Below are positions 1 to 10,971 of a DNA stretch of 64,000 bases, piece by piece. Below the pieces are notes generated by a model. That model made no database searches. It was not told where the DNA came from and worked only from the letters and a program-made list of their open reading frames with translations. Numbering within the stretch: the stretch's first letter is position 1; the number at the start of each line of letters is the position of its first letter. The stretch comes from Cladopsammia gracilis (Eukaryota > Cnidaria > Anthozoa > Scleractinia > Dendrophylliidae), in contig JAJGOT010000091.1 in assembly GCA_022457155.1 (NCBI GenBank), forward strand, positions 248,001 to 312,000, given 5' to 3'. A program made the translations under genes and the position numbers.

Positions 1-1498
1 AGAAGATTATTTTCAAGTAGTTTGGCCAGAAGACGTGCTTGTGTTCCATTGAAAAGACATGTTTCTGTTCCATTTGATGACCTGTTCGTTGAACGTAGTG
101 TATAGGTTTAGTTTCATGACAAAAGAAGCAGATTTTGGCGTAGCAACTTGGATAAGTCAGAATCTTGCGATTGACTATGTGATATTTAAAAGTTCGAGAA
201 TTGTACAGTGTTGTAGCACTTAAAATAGTACATAGATTTAAAGATTAAAGGGTATCAAATCTCGATTTTCTACCTTTAAATGGGGTCAGGGTTTGAGAAC
301 CTTGGCGGCACACACCTATCCTGAATTGCCGGGAGTACCCCCCCCCCCCCCCCACCCCGGGACTTTCACCAATTCTACTTAGTCTGTGTGGTTTTACAAA
401 CGGAATAGCTGAACTATTTACATTTAGACTTGATCATTGTGTCTATATTGTACCGTTTCAACAACGGCAGCTATACGGTTTGCAAACTGTCTAAACCAAT
501 TATTGGTTGAGTATTCCGAGGGGTTTCCAAATATGGTGCTAAGCAACATATGAATATTCGGAAGCCGTGAATGCGCGTTACACGTTTCAACCCACTTATG
601 GGTTTCTGGTTTGGAGTAACAAAGAAGAAGGCAATGGCAAAAGAACAGAATGAAATTGAACAGACTATTGCAACTTTAGAAAAGCGGTTATCTAACGTTT
701 CCCATGACGATGACTATTTTGTCGATAGTCAAATGCCCGTCCGTGCAGGCCTCGTTTCGTGTCAAATTCCCCTTTATGCGGAGAATGCGGAGCTATCCTC
801 TTGTCAAATGCCCGGGGTATGCCCGGGAGGTGGGTATGGGCGCTCTTGGAATTGACTGATACATAAGTGGATTTAATAGGCTTAGATTCGATACATTTGA
901 CACTTTCTACAGCGGTTTTTATCAACATCACAACCTTCATGATCCTCTAGTTTTTAACATACACGGTAGTACATGTACAAGTAAATTAAAAAAAAATGCT
1001 TCCTGAAGTTCCTTGCTCGGCGGAGATGTCAACAAAGCGTGTGATGAAATAGGTACGCGGTTGCAGTGACTGTCGCTTGCGTTTTGGTTTTCCTTTACAA
1101 TTTCAGTTCTAAAGGACAAATACGATAGGTGCGGATGTCATTATTATTAATATCATTCTTTAAATAATTTTCTCTCTGCCTCTTCGCCTCTCGCTTCAAA
1201 AACAAATCTATTTCTATAAACTCCGCTGACCACCTTGTGTGGTGACCGCTTTGCAAGTTGTGAGAACATCGTTTCTCGGTCCCCGACATGGTCGCTCCCC
1301 ACCCCGGAGAGTATAGATTACGCACAACCAAAGAAGTACTGCTGAGAAAGGAACCCACTGTTTCGGCTTTCAACAGTGTGAAACTACAAACAGGCTCGCA
1401 CCTGAGTGCTGGACGACCCCTGTCTCGAATTTTGATGGATGTAGAATTGGGGGTACGTTTTTTGTGATGGGTGCACTTTTCTTTTTAGTTTAGAGCTT
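1..1498. other. intergenic, no supported gene
   Basis: No gene can be supported here. A poly-C run lies near 338-353. An open frame at 571-855 has no recognisable domain, and its end (about 740-860, with CCCGGGGTATGCCCGGGAGG followed by ttgactgatacataag) resembles 57359-57420, so this stretch is most likely part of a dispersed repeat rather than a gene. Confidence 0.5.
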
Positions 1499-2545
1499 TC
1501 AACATATAGTTGATTATGTTTGTAAAAAAGCGAGCTCTTGGATTGGTGCTATTAGGGCCTATTTAAATGGTGTCGGGTACCCGAGATCACCCCCCCCCCC
1601 CCCCCCACCCCGCCCCGAGACAACTTTGCCTAGTGTTTATATGAGAAATGTTGTCCTGACCGAGTCAAAATTGACCCTACTTAAATATTCACAACGCTCC
1701 GTAAATATTCAAATCTAAATACAGCTATCGTATACCTGTTCTTTTGACTTTGTTTCATTCATTTGATCACTGTGGGCTTTGCTGATTTACATTCTACTTC
1801 TTTAATGCGAATTTGTGTTCTAAAACCTTAAAACTTGGCTTTCCGTGACATGCAGAACGCCGTGAGTTGTCCCGGGTAGGCGAGCCAAAGTGTTTATATG
1901 AGAAAAAGTTGTCCCACCTGCCAGGGTTACCCTACCTGCCGAGGCGAGACAACTCGCCCAACTGAGTTGGCTCGCCCCCGAGACAAGTCATGATTCTCAT
2001 GTAAATGGTTGGTTTAATTTTTCAAAGAAATAAGTGAAAAATTAGCTTGGCCAGGGTAACTCGGAGGGAGGGTTGTCTTGGGTACCCGAGACCATATAAA
2101 CAGGCCCTTAGGCTTCTGAAGCCATTCGTGCCGACTGACTCACTTGTGATGTTAATATGTAGGGCCTTAATCCAACCATACTTTGTTTTATATTGCTCGC
2201 CTGTCTGGGATACCTGTCGGAAAGTCTTAAAAGACAAACTCCAGAGACTCCAGTCACGTGGTGCAGGAGTGATTACGAGTTCGCTCGGCTGATATTCTTT
2301 AAAAACTCAATTAACTGGGCAATGCTCGAACGAAGACACAAATATAACAAATTAATGCTTATGTACAAAGCTCTCAATGATCTTTCTGTGCCTTATATGA
2401 AAACTAAATTCAACAAAGCAAATGAGTGCGATAAAAATTACAATCTTCAAAATATTGACATGGATCTGGCCCTTCTGAAGGCTAAAATGAATTTTCTTTA
2501 ATCCAGTTTTGAATACAGCAGTGCCATGCCCTGGAATAGGGGATG
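1499..2545 (+). pseudogene. LINE reverse transcriptase C-terminal fragment, interrupted
   Basis: Remnant of a non-LTR retrotransposon ORF2, the part after the RT catalytic core. Recognisable blocks are YVCKKASSWIGAI (about 1513-1551), then RLLKPFVPTD and LIQPYFVLYCSPVWD (2110-2210), then the downstream block with LMYKALNDL and NIDMDLALLKAKMNFL up to a stop near 2501. The block order matches the C-terminal region of CR1/L2-like LINE proteins. At least two frame changes plus a stop make it non-functional. The reading is split at 1552-1554 by a 553-bp insertion, and the two halves join in register once that insertion is removed. Confidence 0.8.
1555..2107. mobile_element. PIF/Harbinger-type non-autonomous element in the LINE
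   Basis: The termini are imperfect inverted repeats: GGGCCTATTTAAATGG on the left, and on the right the complement of GGGCCTGTTTATATGG. A TTA trinucleotide flanks both sides (1552-1554 and 2108-2110), the TWA target duplication typical of PIF/Harbinger. Removing 1555-2110 restores the interrupted LINE sequence, which independently supports the boundaries. The interior has a poly-C run near 1591-1606 and several GGGTACCCGAGA-type subterminal repeats, and no coding sequence. Confidence 0.75.
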
Positions 2546-2808
2546 TTCCATTTTATTTTTTATCTGCATCCCCCCCCCACCCCTCCACAAAGATGGCTTG
2601 AACCCAAACCCTCAATTTTTTTCAGCACCCTTTGAAATATGAAATCTGAAGGGTTAGTTTTTTTGTTGGCTCCTTTGAAAAAAATGTCCGAAGGGTCCAA
2701 GTTTTGTTGGCTTCTTTGAAGAAAAACTCCGAACTCCCCCCCCCCCCCCCCCCTTTGCAAAACCCGCCATCCTTAGGGGGCGAGTGGATAAAAAATGGAA
2801 TGTCCCTA
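2538..2808. repeat. MITE-like element with internal tandem units
   Basis: The ends are inverted (AGGGGATGTTCCATTTTA at left, complement AGGGACATTCCATTTTT at right). The interior holds about three diverged ~60-bp units of the form gttggctcctttgaa...cgaagggt, which read on the minus strand as the repeated peptide KKxDPSDxFFKGANKK. That peptide comes from the repeat and is not evidence of a gene. Poly-C tracts flank the units. Confidence 0.55.
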
Positions 2809-3193
2809 GCCTTCCAAGGGAGACTAAACTTGCAAAAACACCTGCCAGTTTTAGGAGACAGATTTCACATCTCCCCACAGGGCTAGAATAGGCTAGAATA
2901 GTGTCAATTTTATGTGTATTTTGTGTAGTTTCCAATATTTTTATTCTTACACAATCAGGCATTACATACACCACCCGTAGAACTGTGAGTAATGGGCACC
3001 ACACCCCGCATGGAAACCAGTAGGATTTCATTTTATTGTAAATTCTGTTATGGCTAGTGTGGCTATTTAAATGTGATGATGATGATGATGATGACAAACT
3101 TAATTTAAATCAACATTTTGAACAAGGAGCAAAAAAAAAAAATTGGTTTGCATACATCCGAACTTGAAATGATTTGACTCAATACAAGACTTT

Positions 3194-3350
3194 CACGTTC
3201 CCCATAATGCAATTTTCATTCCCCACAAAATTTTGCATAAGTATTGTTTTTAATTTCTCAAGGGACGTTTGTTAGTCTTAAGAGAAATTGAAAACAATAT
3301 CTATGCAAAATTTTGTCAGGAATAAAAAATGCATTATAGTGAACAATGTG
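3194..3350. repeat. palindromic MITE
   Basis: Two arms of about 60 bp are imperfect inverted copies, with CATAATGCAATTTTCATTCC on the left and gGAATaaaaaATGCATTATaG on the right, and the shared block ACAAAATTTTGCATA/TATGCAAAATTTTGT. The loop lies around 3258-3285. No coding sequence is present. Confidence 0.65.
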
Positions 3351-3652
3351 CCTGAGCTATTTTAAAAACTGCCTCAACCCACACATTAACCCTAGAAGAA
3401 TGAAATTCTTATTGAAACAGTGCTCCCGGTCAATCTTCAGGGGCACCCATCGATTGTTTTCTGTAAAATGTCTGTTCAACGGAGCGAATATTGTCTAGAG
3501 ATTTCTATAGTTCAAGAAAGGCTAAATATTTCTGGATAACCTTTCCGTTCACAGGCATCTAAGATTTTCGGTGTTTTTCTATTAGCATCCCTACAATTCA
3601 TGGAAGTGGATTTTTCACCATTTAAGGCTTGGTTGTGCTTATTCTTTTGTAG

Positions 3653-3907
3653 GATGAAACGCCTTTACCTGTGCGAGACCTGTCACCATCTCTACTTAAG
3701 TATGTGGAGGCTGCTATCGAAGGTGATCTTGTGGAAGGTGCACAAGGCGTAGCTGTACACAATTTGAAGAAAGGTTTGAATCAGCTTACAGATCCTAGGG
3801 GAGAAGGTGGACTAAGTGATCATGCTCTGAAAGTTCTTGACAGTGCCTCCAAGATGCAGGAAGCTGATGCTCATGTAAAGATTGTGGCTGAATACTGCTT
3901 CCTCTAA
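3653..3907 (+). CDS. orphan terminal exon of an unidentified protein
   Basis: An open frame enters from a good splice acceptor (pyrimidine-rich ttgtgcttattcttttgtag ending at 3652) and runs 84 codons to TAA at 3905-3907. It begins DETPLPVRDLSPSLLKYVEA and ends ASKMQEADAHVKIVAEYCFL. The mixture is hydrophilic and probably helical; I see no domain, Cys cluster or membrane segment that I recognise. There is no ATG at its start, so I take it as the last exon of a gene whose upstream exons I cannot find in 1-3650. The flanks are transposon debris, so it could be a stranded exon copy. No function is assigned. Confidence 0.45.
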   Translation, partial: DETPLPVRDLSPSLLKYVEAAIEGDLVEGAQGVAVHNLKKGLNQLTDPRGEGGLSDHALKVLDSASKMQEADAHVKIVAEYCFL

Positions 3908-4469
3908 TGAGAGGCTTTTGTGTTTTTAATATGAGCCATCAGAAAGCACTTCAAAAGATACATGGCCATAAAAATAACATGTTTCTACCTCCTTCAGTTA
4001 ACTGGAAAGGCCTTGCCCTAGGTAAATGAATTATCTTGTTCATGGTTTTCTTGTACAGGTGTTTATTGTTGTATTTTTAATACAGTCAGACCATGTTTGT
4101 TTTGTGAATCAGCTATTCTGATGTCTCTGAATAATCCTATGTGTCATCACTCTTCAATTGTAGGGAACCCAAGGTTATGGTTTGGGGAGCTAGACATGCT
4201 TTTTTGCCCTAAACTAAACAATATGGTTTCTGAATCAGGTGAGTGTGTAGTTTGATCACAAGAACATTTACAAAGGAGAACTCACCAAGCATATTCAGTG
4301 ATCATTATTATGGTCTTCAGCACTCTGAGTCAACCGACAGCTAGATTTTTAATTCACTGGCCTCCAGGGGCCATCTATTTCTGGGTATATCATTTTGTCG
4401 TTAAGACTGTCCAAAAAAAAACTTCTGCCTCATTGTATTGTGTTATCGGTAAGTACATTGTAAGTGTAT

Positions 4470-4517
<48 letters not shown>

Positions 4518-4542
4518 TATTATTATTATTATTATTATTATA
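4470..4542. repeat. (AAT)n/(ATT)n microsatellite
   Basis: A pure run of AAT units turns into ATT units near 4517, giving a self-complementary microsatellite of about 73 bp that can fold on itself. Confidence 0.95.
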
Positions 4543-4616
4543 GCTTAACAGGAAGCATTCACAACTTGCTATTTAGAGCTTTGCCTCAGGTTGAATGAAA
4601 GGTGTTTAGCTTGGTC

Positions 4617-4830
4617 TTAAGGTCGGTACACACTAGGCGACAAATCGCTTCGTATGTACTGGAGAATTTTTGTGAAAATCTTTGTCTCTGCGACAGAATT
4701 TTGTCACCGCGATAAGCCGCAAAAATTCAAACTGGTTTGATTTTGTGCTACTTGTCATGGCAACAAAATGCTGTCGCAGAGACAAAGATTTTCACGAATT
4801 ATCATGGTTGATGGTTGTAATACTGTTTTT
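4617..4830. repeat. MITE fragment with 25-bp perfect inverted repeat
   Basis: Positions 4672-4696 and 4771-4795 are exact reverse complements (gtgaaaatctttgtctctgc..., both 25 bp) around a 74-bp spacer. The left edge GGTACACACTAGGCGAC looks like a transposon terminus, but no matching right terminus is visible. Confidence 0.5.
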
Positions 4831-4859
4831 GATTTCTAACGTTTTACGATTATATTACC

Positions 4860-5121
4860 TTTAACTACTATTTAATTAATGAAGTAATACTTTTTATCTA
4901 AAACAACTATTTTGTCTCTATATTCCTTCTACTTATATTCTTGTCTTGGGTCACCTACTCGGTTAGTTCTACGAACTATTTAGGTGTCCCAAACTCTGCA
5001 CAATGAACCTACAATTGAAAATTTATTTTCCTTCACAATCTTTTGATTTTATATTTTAAAGCACTAATTTGTATCAATATTCTGTGTGAGTTTAAATAAA
5101 CATTGACTTGACTTGACTTGA
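4860..5121 (+). mobile_element. probable LINE 3' end with (TTGAC)n tail
   Basis: An AT-rich stretch ends in taaataaacattgacttgac and further TTGAC units (5091-5121). A short tandem-repeat tail after an AATAAA-like motif is characteristic of CR1/L2-type LINE 3' ends. No coding part is present, so the copy is heavily 5'-truncated. Confidence 0.5.
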
Positions 5122-5399
5122 TAAATACTTGTTGTGCAAATTGTTATGTACTCATTAACTCATTTTCATTGTAAAGTTTAAACAGGGTTTATAGTGCTGT
5201 ATGTTACCATGAAATCTCTTTCTTTGCAGAACATTTTCCAGTTGCTGTTGTATAAAGCAGCAAAGGTAAGGAGCTAGAGTCTATACTGTGTGAGTTGAAT
5301 GGCATGGTAAGATACACTGTACATGTAATCCTCTGCCGGAGATAATCAAGTTAATGTGTAAACTGCTGGGATCTAAGCTTCCTTAGCATTCTAAGGGAA
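5122..5399. other. intergenic, nothing recognised
   Basis: Unique-looking AT-rich sequence without an open frame or repeat that I can identify. Confidence 0.5.
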
Positions 5400-5910
5400 C
5401 AGAGGCGGCGGAGCGTTTTTAAACGTGGGGGGGGGGGGGGGGGGGGGGGGTTGAGGGCGGCTTATCGTTTACCAAGCCAAGAACATACCCCTACTCAAAT
5501 TTTCCAAAATGTCCTTTTCGTAGTTCGTTGGCAGAAGCAAACCTCTTTGCAATCTTGACAGTGTCCAGTGTGTCCGTAGTCGATTTGTGACAATGCATTA
5601 GCAGGCAGTTGTTCAGACGATCCTGCTCCATGGAGCATCTTAGATAGTTCTTAAGTCGTCGGAGGGCAGAAAATGTACGTTCTGAGGTCGCCGATCCCAC
5701 AGGTAATGTCAAATACAGCCTCAACAGTTTGTGGACCTCTCCTAGTAGCGTTTTGGTGACAGTATTTTTGTTGAAAGCTTCGCACACGGTTCTTATATTT
5801 GTAACCTGACGTACTGGGGTACTTGGGTAGCGATATTTTAGGCACCAAAACGTGGAGGGAGGGCTGTGCCCCCCACATTTTCGTAGCCCCCCCTGCTCCA
5901 CCGCCCTATG
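5400..5910 (-). mobile_element. deleted hAT element
   Basis: The left end CAGAGGCGGCGGAGC and the right end (complement CATAGGGCGGTGGAGCAG) are imperfect hAT-like terminal repeats. A poly-G tract at 5427-5450 lies next to the left end. Only the last part of a transposase remains (next entry). The flanking taagggaa/gggaaggt is only partly alike, so the 8-bp target duplication is not secure. Confidence 0.55.
5491..5850 (-). pseudogene. hAT transposase C-terminal dimerisation domain
   Basis: The minus-strand frame contains the hAT family C-terminal signature: LYLTLPVGSATSERTFSALR followed by RLKNYLRCSMEQDRLNN and LLMHCH. This is the dimerisation region just downstream of the catalytic domain in ZMYM/TTF-type hAT transposases. 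The protein ends about 40 residues later (stop at 5491). The RNase H-like catalytic core and N-terminal zinc finger are absent, and the sequence upstream of about 5850 is terminal-repeat DNA read as protein. It is a truncated remnant without transposition activity. Confidence 0.85.
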
Positions 5911-6864
5911 GGGAAGGTTTAGAATTCATGCTGACAATGAGGGGCCAACAAACTGCGAGGCAGCTACGTCAATCTCAAAGTGGTTTATAACACAATAATA
6001 ACAAAAACAAGAATTTAAACCGGCAGTGAGGACCAACAAAATATAGTCTGCACTGCAGGCGTTTTTGTTGGGTGTGCGAATGTTACTTGTACGCGTAACT
6101 GCCATGTTGAATTCTAGAAAAAGGGGGAAAAGTTGGGGTGAGTCGAAGGGGGCAGGAGAGAGGGCGGGGAGAGAAGAGAAAATGCCTGCCCGCAGAACTC
6201 CTGGCTTGCCCGAGAACACTGTGAAAATGAGAAACATCCCCTAATTATTGCGGGTTGACCGCTGTTCTGGAAATGACATGTGGGTCAATGACACCGACAA
6301 AAACCACAAACCAGACACAAACGTTGCCAGCTGACAGAGTATGCATGTTTATGTGTAGATTATAAAAACGTTTTTAAGAAGTGTTAGTAGAAAACAGGCT
6401 TAGTGGGCCTGAAGGAGGTTTTATACCTCGTGTTTAGGGGAACTATCGACTTAACTTACAACAAGTAGCCCATTGGGCTTCGAAACTGGCTTGTTTGGTC
6501 TCAGTTTCCACCCGGTTTTCATTTTAGAGTTTTATATTAGTAATCCACAATATACAATCTAGAATCTATTAATATGCACAGTCCAGACCACACTTTACTC
6601 AGCAGTTCTTTGACTTGCCGGGACGTGTTTTGTTCAACGATTTATTCGATCTAAACGCAACTGTTTGACAATTGATTTGTTTAGAAAAGTTCAACCTGCT
6701 TTCCTTTTTCCAGAAAAAGAACACATCCGAAAATCACAGCGATTTAATGTTTAACAATTCCGTCTAAATTAGAACGGTAAATATTTCAATTGTAGTTGCT
6801 TAATTACTGGTTACAGTTCGCTATACTACTTATGAAAACACAATAAAATCACACACGGTAGCGA
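5911..6864. other. intergenic; one unassigned minus ORF
   Basis: A 103-codon minus-strand frame (5926-6237) begins with hydrophobic and Pro/Ser-rich sequence and has no recognisable domain. Its GA-rich leader (6120-6200) suggests repeat origin. Nothing else is recognised. Confidence 0.4.
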
Positions 6865-7013
6865 TATAGACACTTTTATTAAATACCACGATGCATCATT
6901 TTCCGCTAATGACGTCAAACATATTCTTTTGAATTCTCTTGCAATTCAAAAGAATACATTTGACATCGATAGCGGAATGTGATGCATTCTGGTATTTATT
7001 AAAAGGGTCTATA
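6865..7013. repeat. 149-bp palindromic MITE
   Basis: Arms 6865-6935 and 6943-7013 are near-perfect reverse complements. The ends are TATAGACACTTTTATTAAAT and ATTTATTAAAAGGGTCTATA, and the inner block ATTCTTTTGAATT pairs with AATTCAAAAGAAT around a 7-base loop. It is non-coding. Confidence 0.8.
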
Positions 7014-8277
7014 CAAAGAGTATAAATAGCAAAGCAGAGCCATTTCCCTTAAATGATCATTACTTCCTCCTAGATGTCTCCTAAAACGAAAAATGTGGAA
7101 AACATGGTTGTATTTTAAAATAATCACAGCAAATGGCTATGGCATGCAAGAAAAAGCTTACCTTGTAGAGTATTTAACCATATCTAACATGTGTCAAAGT
7201 GAAGCGATCAATGAATGTCACATCAGCTGCATGAAACTAACCATCGATGTCTCATAAATCCAGCAGCCAAGTCTTGTTACAGTATCGTTTTGTTTTACAA
7301 CGATATCGCTTGCTTTTATAACGATCGAAGAAACCAAGCAACACCATCAATCGAGCAGAGGAAGGTCGGGAACGAGTCATGCACCCCTCCTCCCAAAACA
7401 TTTTGCCTGACAAACATTGTACCATAGACGTGTCCTGGCGTGTTCTTGAGTGTCGAAAGCTAGCAATTTGGCCTTACTCGCTTTGAATATTTAATTTATT
7501 GCTTCCCGAGTAAATCCTCACTCGTCTAATACTTTCCAAACCATATTTTTTTGCTGTTACATTTAAAAAGACTATTTTTAAAAGCGATGAAATCATTATT
7601 AATATGCCGACGCATTTTGTAGTCCATAATCCACAGAAGTCCAGTCCAGAGATCATTTTGTGTTTACAATGATGGGCATGTTACCTAGCAAAGGACAATC
7701 CCGTTTTCCCGTGTATTTATGTTGTTTTTTTTTTCGCCACATAAAGTCTTGAAATTACTCACTACAGGCAGCGAGGACTGCACAAAGGCATTGTAAAGAA
7801 TCGGTAGTAAAATTTGTAATGAATTAACAATATGCTTACGAGCGTGAAAGAATAGTTTTGCTCTTTAGCCTCACAAAAGCTCGACCGAACAACTAGCTCT
7901 TATTTCTACAGAATCTCGACAAATTCGGTCTCAAGTCCCATGTTGTGTACAAAAACAACGTTCACCTCGATGGGAGAAATACAGGATTGGCTTATACACC
8001 AATAAGACCAAATCAGGGAAAATGTATGTGATGTGCATGCGCAAGAAACAATTATCACGCACCATAACAAAAGTAGCAATTTTTCTAAAGCAACAAGACG
8101 ATGAGAACCCAAATGGTTCTAAGAATTATCCCTTGCACGTAATACGCATCTGTGTACAGCACGTTTCTATTTTAAATTGCTTTTATAAAAAACCCTACCA
8201 CAAGGAAGCCACCGATTCGTCTTTGCCTTTAATATAGGTGACTTGAAACTAAAGGTTAGCGCAGTATTCTTGGTTTG

Positions 8278-8308
<31 letters not shown>

Positions 8309-9339
8309 CACCTACAAAAGAATTTTGATGAACTTCTTTTGTTCTGGCACCAACATGGCCACCATGGCCTTTGTCATTTGAGTCCCACAGGACTGAAGGT
8401 CTCGTGATTGCAAACCATCAATGGGTTGGCGGCGTGACTGCGTGATGCTGCCGTGACGACGTTTTGATGACATCACTGGTTATGTCATTTCTGAAAACCG
8501 GAAGTGACCCGCAGGTGACCCGACAGGAAAAAAAGAGGGTATGTTAACTGTCTCGTCGGAAGCGACGAACCAGTTAATAATAATATTGTCAATTATTGAC
8601 TGGCAGGCGTCAATCTGTTAGTGGTGTAAAGCACCAATCAAAGACTCTGTTTGCCAGCGTACTAATAAACGATGAGCTCGAACAGGCGTATTGTTCTTCT
8701 CCCCTCCCCCTCCCCTGTCTCCTTTCGCCCTAGCGCCTTCCCCAAGGGTTGTTATTTGTACTCTCCCCCAATCTTCCTCAGTGATAACCTCAAAGATGGC
8801 GGCCACGGCATTACAAACATCAACAAGCAGCTTTCGCTTGTCCACAAAATATGCCTGCATTGCATTGCAGGCTAACAAAGTACAATGCAGCTACCTGGTC
8901 TACCTCAAAGGCAAAGCAACGTACAAATTAACAAAGCAAACTAACAAAATCAAGTGGTTAGTGTTGTTACTGGCAGTAAGGGAACAACATACTGTGAAGC
9001 AGCTACAGCCACCTCACCTTATTAATAAAATATTTAATTGAAGTGGTATATGAAAGAGGAAAATTACACCAAAAGAGGTTGGTTAGAACGCAGTTGAAAA
9101 GTGGAAGTCTATTCTAAAAACATTCAAACTGATGTGAAGCCTAAATCTAAAAACATTCAAACTGATGATCTCCAGTAGTGACATTGGCAGATGATATCAA
9201 CTTCAAGACCTTTGACACATTAATACCGTATCATGAAATATCAAAGGGCCTAATATCTAATGATGAAGAGTTGTAACCATTATAGGTATACCGAAACTAC
9301 ATTTTTATGTTTTGATGATCATTTTTACTTTCTTGACAG
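7014..9339. other. intergenic, repeat-derived
   Basis: No gene supported. A CRE-like TGACGTCA lies at about 8283, in a GC-richer stretch (8281-8500) with CGGCGGCCATGTTGG and ACCAACATGGCCACC as inverted neighbours. Around 8700-8860 a pyrimidine-rich tract runs into AAAGATGGCGGCC. Short frames here have no domains. Confidence 0.4.
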
Positions 9340-9872
9340 GTGATTTTCCTGAAATAGATGTTGCTGTAGAGGGCAAAAGTGCGATAAAAAAACAGTGGTC
9401 TTTATTGGGTACAAGTACAGAGTTTTCTCAGGCATATGCCACAGCTATAGTTTTTTCTTTCTTGTGCCATTATAAGTTTGGTATGAAATGTTCGTTCATA
9501 CCGAGTTAATTGATATCTCCTCAAGGTTTTGCTGTATTTTTTTATGACTGTAAAGAAGACATAATGATTTCCAAAGCTTGCACATGGTCTGAATATTCCC
9601 TTGTTTTGATCTGGAGTGTACTTCACTATAGTGTGTTCTATCCACTCATGTGGGGCCAGGTAGGCAATACAACTCCCTCATTTGGCTACTTAGACAGAGT
9701 ACGCCATGATTTTCGTTACATTGATGAAGACGAATTTTATTTTGGGGAAAGCCTAAACTCGCCCGTTTTTAAGAAGACATGCCCTTTTGTTGGAAGACTT
9801 GCAGATGATGTACGGATGGCTGATAAGGGCGTAATCATAAGCATATTGCAAGGGGAAAAAGACAAGAATTAA
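9340..9872 (+). pseudogene. unidentified terminal exon with one in-frame stop
   Basis: The exon follows a strong acceptor (tttttactttcttgacag, ending 9339) and stays open in one frame for about 177 codons to TAA 9870-9872, except for a single TAA at 9507-9509. Before the stop it reads GDFPEIDVAVEGKSAIKKQW and ends KFGMKCSFIPS; after it, LISPQGFAVFFYDCKEDIMI through ACTWSEYSLVLIW and ends GEKDKN. Both halves look like one compact alpha/beta-type protein, but I do not recognise the family. An AATAAA at 10076-10081 is suitably placed for its 3' end. One stop in otherwise sound sequence suggests a recent pseudogene, a sequencing error or a polymorphic null allele. Confidence 0.5.
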
Positions 9873-10002
9873 AAAGCTTGCCGTATAAATTTGGCCCATT
9901 TTGCCTGCTGCATTTCTCAACACAAATTTTAGCAGGCACAAAACAGTTTTTAATGCAACACAGTTTCAACTCTAAAGAATCTTGGATTCAATTGTTTGTT
10001 GG

Positions 10003-10008
10003 TTTATT
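10003..10008 (-). terminator. polyadenylation signal for the 10124-10741 gene
   Basis: TTTATT on the plus strand reads AATAAA on the minus strand, 116 nt beyond the minus-strand stop codon. It is the only canonical signal in that interval. Confidence 0.5.
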
Positions 10009-10075
10009 TGAAAAGCATAACAATGCTAAGTTGCGTTTAAAGTTTTAAAGTTTTTCATCATTGCGTTTAAAGTTT

Positions 10076-10081
10076 AATAAA
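10076..10081 (+). terminator. polyadenylation signal for the 9340-9872 exon
   Basis: AATAAA lies 204 nt after the plus-strand stop and is followed by A-rich and then GT-rich DNA. It sits between two tail-to-tail reading frames, so the two 3' ends interleave. Confidence 0.45.
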
Positions 10082-10123
10082 ATCAACCACTTGTAAAAAA
10101 ACAAAAAAGTGTTTTGTGTCAGT

Positions 10124-10741
10124 TCATGCCTTATTGTCTTTCAAGGTCAAGACTTGGACGCCTTCGTTCACTAATTGTTTTTCGATGGCTTGTAAGCGGG
10201 GATCCTTCTCGAAATACTCGGGGATAACAAATTCGCCCGCGTGCTTGTCCATTCCAGCCTGCAAATTGTATTTGGCCAATTTACAGAATCCCTCGCAACA
10301 GTTGGGTTCCCAGTCGTAACCGTGTCCCGTGTGGTAGGCGGCATCTTTCTCCTCTTCGCACTCCCTGCACAAAATTTGGTCCAACAAGAGATCGCAGCGC
10401 ACTTGCCATTGCAGACCCCGACGACGTTCCTCTTTCGTGTCTTTCAAGCACTGCGTTTTCTCCCGTTGCAACGTCTCGACTCGAGCGCGGGCCTCTTTCA
10501 TGTCTGTCGACCACTGCATTTTGTCCCGTTGGTAGGTCTCGATTCGAGCGCGGAGGGACGAGTTGTCGGTCTTCAAGGCCTCGACGCAACTCGGAATCTC
10601 GCTCCAGGGTACCCCACTGAGTTGACACGTGACATCCGCCATGGCCTTTCGCAGGGACAGATTTTCTTTTTTCACTTCGTTCAATTCCTTGGTCAATAAC
10701 ACGTTCTTCACGGACAACGGATCCATCGCGTAGCCCAACAT
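10124..10741 (-). CDS. coiled-coil protein with C-terminal Cys/His cluster
   Basis: A complete 205-codon frame in visibly GC-richer DNA, starting MLGYAMDP (a second Met is residue 6). Residues about 10-115 are a heptad-rich coiled coil containing a 21-residue tandem repeat (RARIETYQRDKMQWS... at 65 and RARVETLQREKTQCL... at 86). Residues 125-153 hold C125, C128, H137, H140, C148, C149 and C153 (ILCREC, YHTGHGYDWEPNCCEGFC), a plausible metal site. I do not recognise the family. It is transcribed away from the modular gene at 10972, with 230 bp between the two starts, so the pair probably shares a promoter region. A small nuclear or cytoplasmic oligomeric regulator is possible but not shown by the sequence. 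Viral or transposon origin is an alternative. Confidence 0.65.
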   Translation of the reverse strand: MLGYAMDPLSVKNVLLTKELNEVKKENLSLRKAMADVTCQLSGVPWSEIPSCVEALKTDNSSLRARIETYQRDKMQWSTDMKEARARVETLQREKTQCLKDTKEERRRGLQWQVRCDLLLDQILCRECEEEKDAAYHTGHGYDWEPNCCEGFCKLAKYNLQAGMDKHAGEFVIPEYFEKDPRLQAIEKQLVNEGVQVLTLKDNKA

Positions 10742-10971
10742 CGTGCCCGTCCTTCTTTCTATCTCTCGAGGCGATTAAATAGAACAGGGTGGGGTGGCCA
10801 GAGACCCTGGGACGAGTGAAGAATCAAGACCCATACCCCCCCCCCCCCCCATGGGTACCCCGTTCCTTCCCGGCATGCTTCGTCCTCTTTCCCAAGGGTA
10901 TAATAAGAGCAAGGGGTTCCCACCGTTTTCACCCTTCACTCAGTTGTTACGAGCTATAGTAAAAAACAAAC
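10742..10971. promoter_or_regulatory. divergent promoter region
   Basis: The 230 bp separate two head-to-head genes. On the plus side, TATAATAAG at 10899 precedes an initiator-like TCAGTT at 10940-10945 and the ATG at 10972. On the minus side, CTATTTAATC (complement of about 10773-10782) lies about 40 bp before the ATG. A poly-C run at about 10835-10850 separates them. Assignment rests on motif spacing only. Confidence 0.5.

Noticed and set aside
2560..2760. Minus-strand Gly-rich repeat protein
   Set aside because: Arises from poly-C tracts and tandem units inside a MITE.
3653..3907. Naming the orphan exon by guesswork
   Set aside because: No motif specific enough to assign a family could be recognised.
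10230..10370. LxCxE-type retinoblastoma-binding motif in the coiled-coil protein
   Set aside because: The sequence ILCRE has Ile, not Leu, at the first position; too weak to use as evidence of a viral oncoprotein.
10281..10628. Antisense and other-frame ORFs over the 10124-10741 gene (also 10241-10699 on the plus strand)
   Set aside because: Composition shadows of the GC-rich coiled-coil gene, with no domain and no acceptor or start context.
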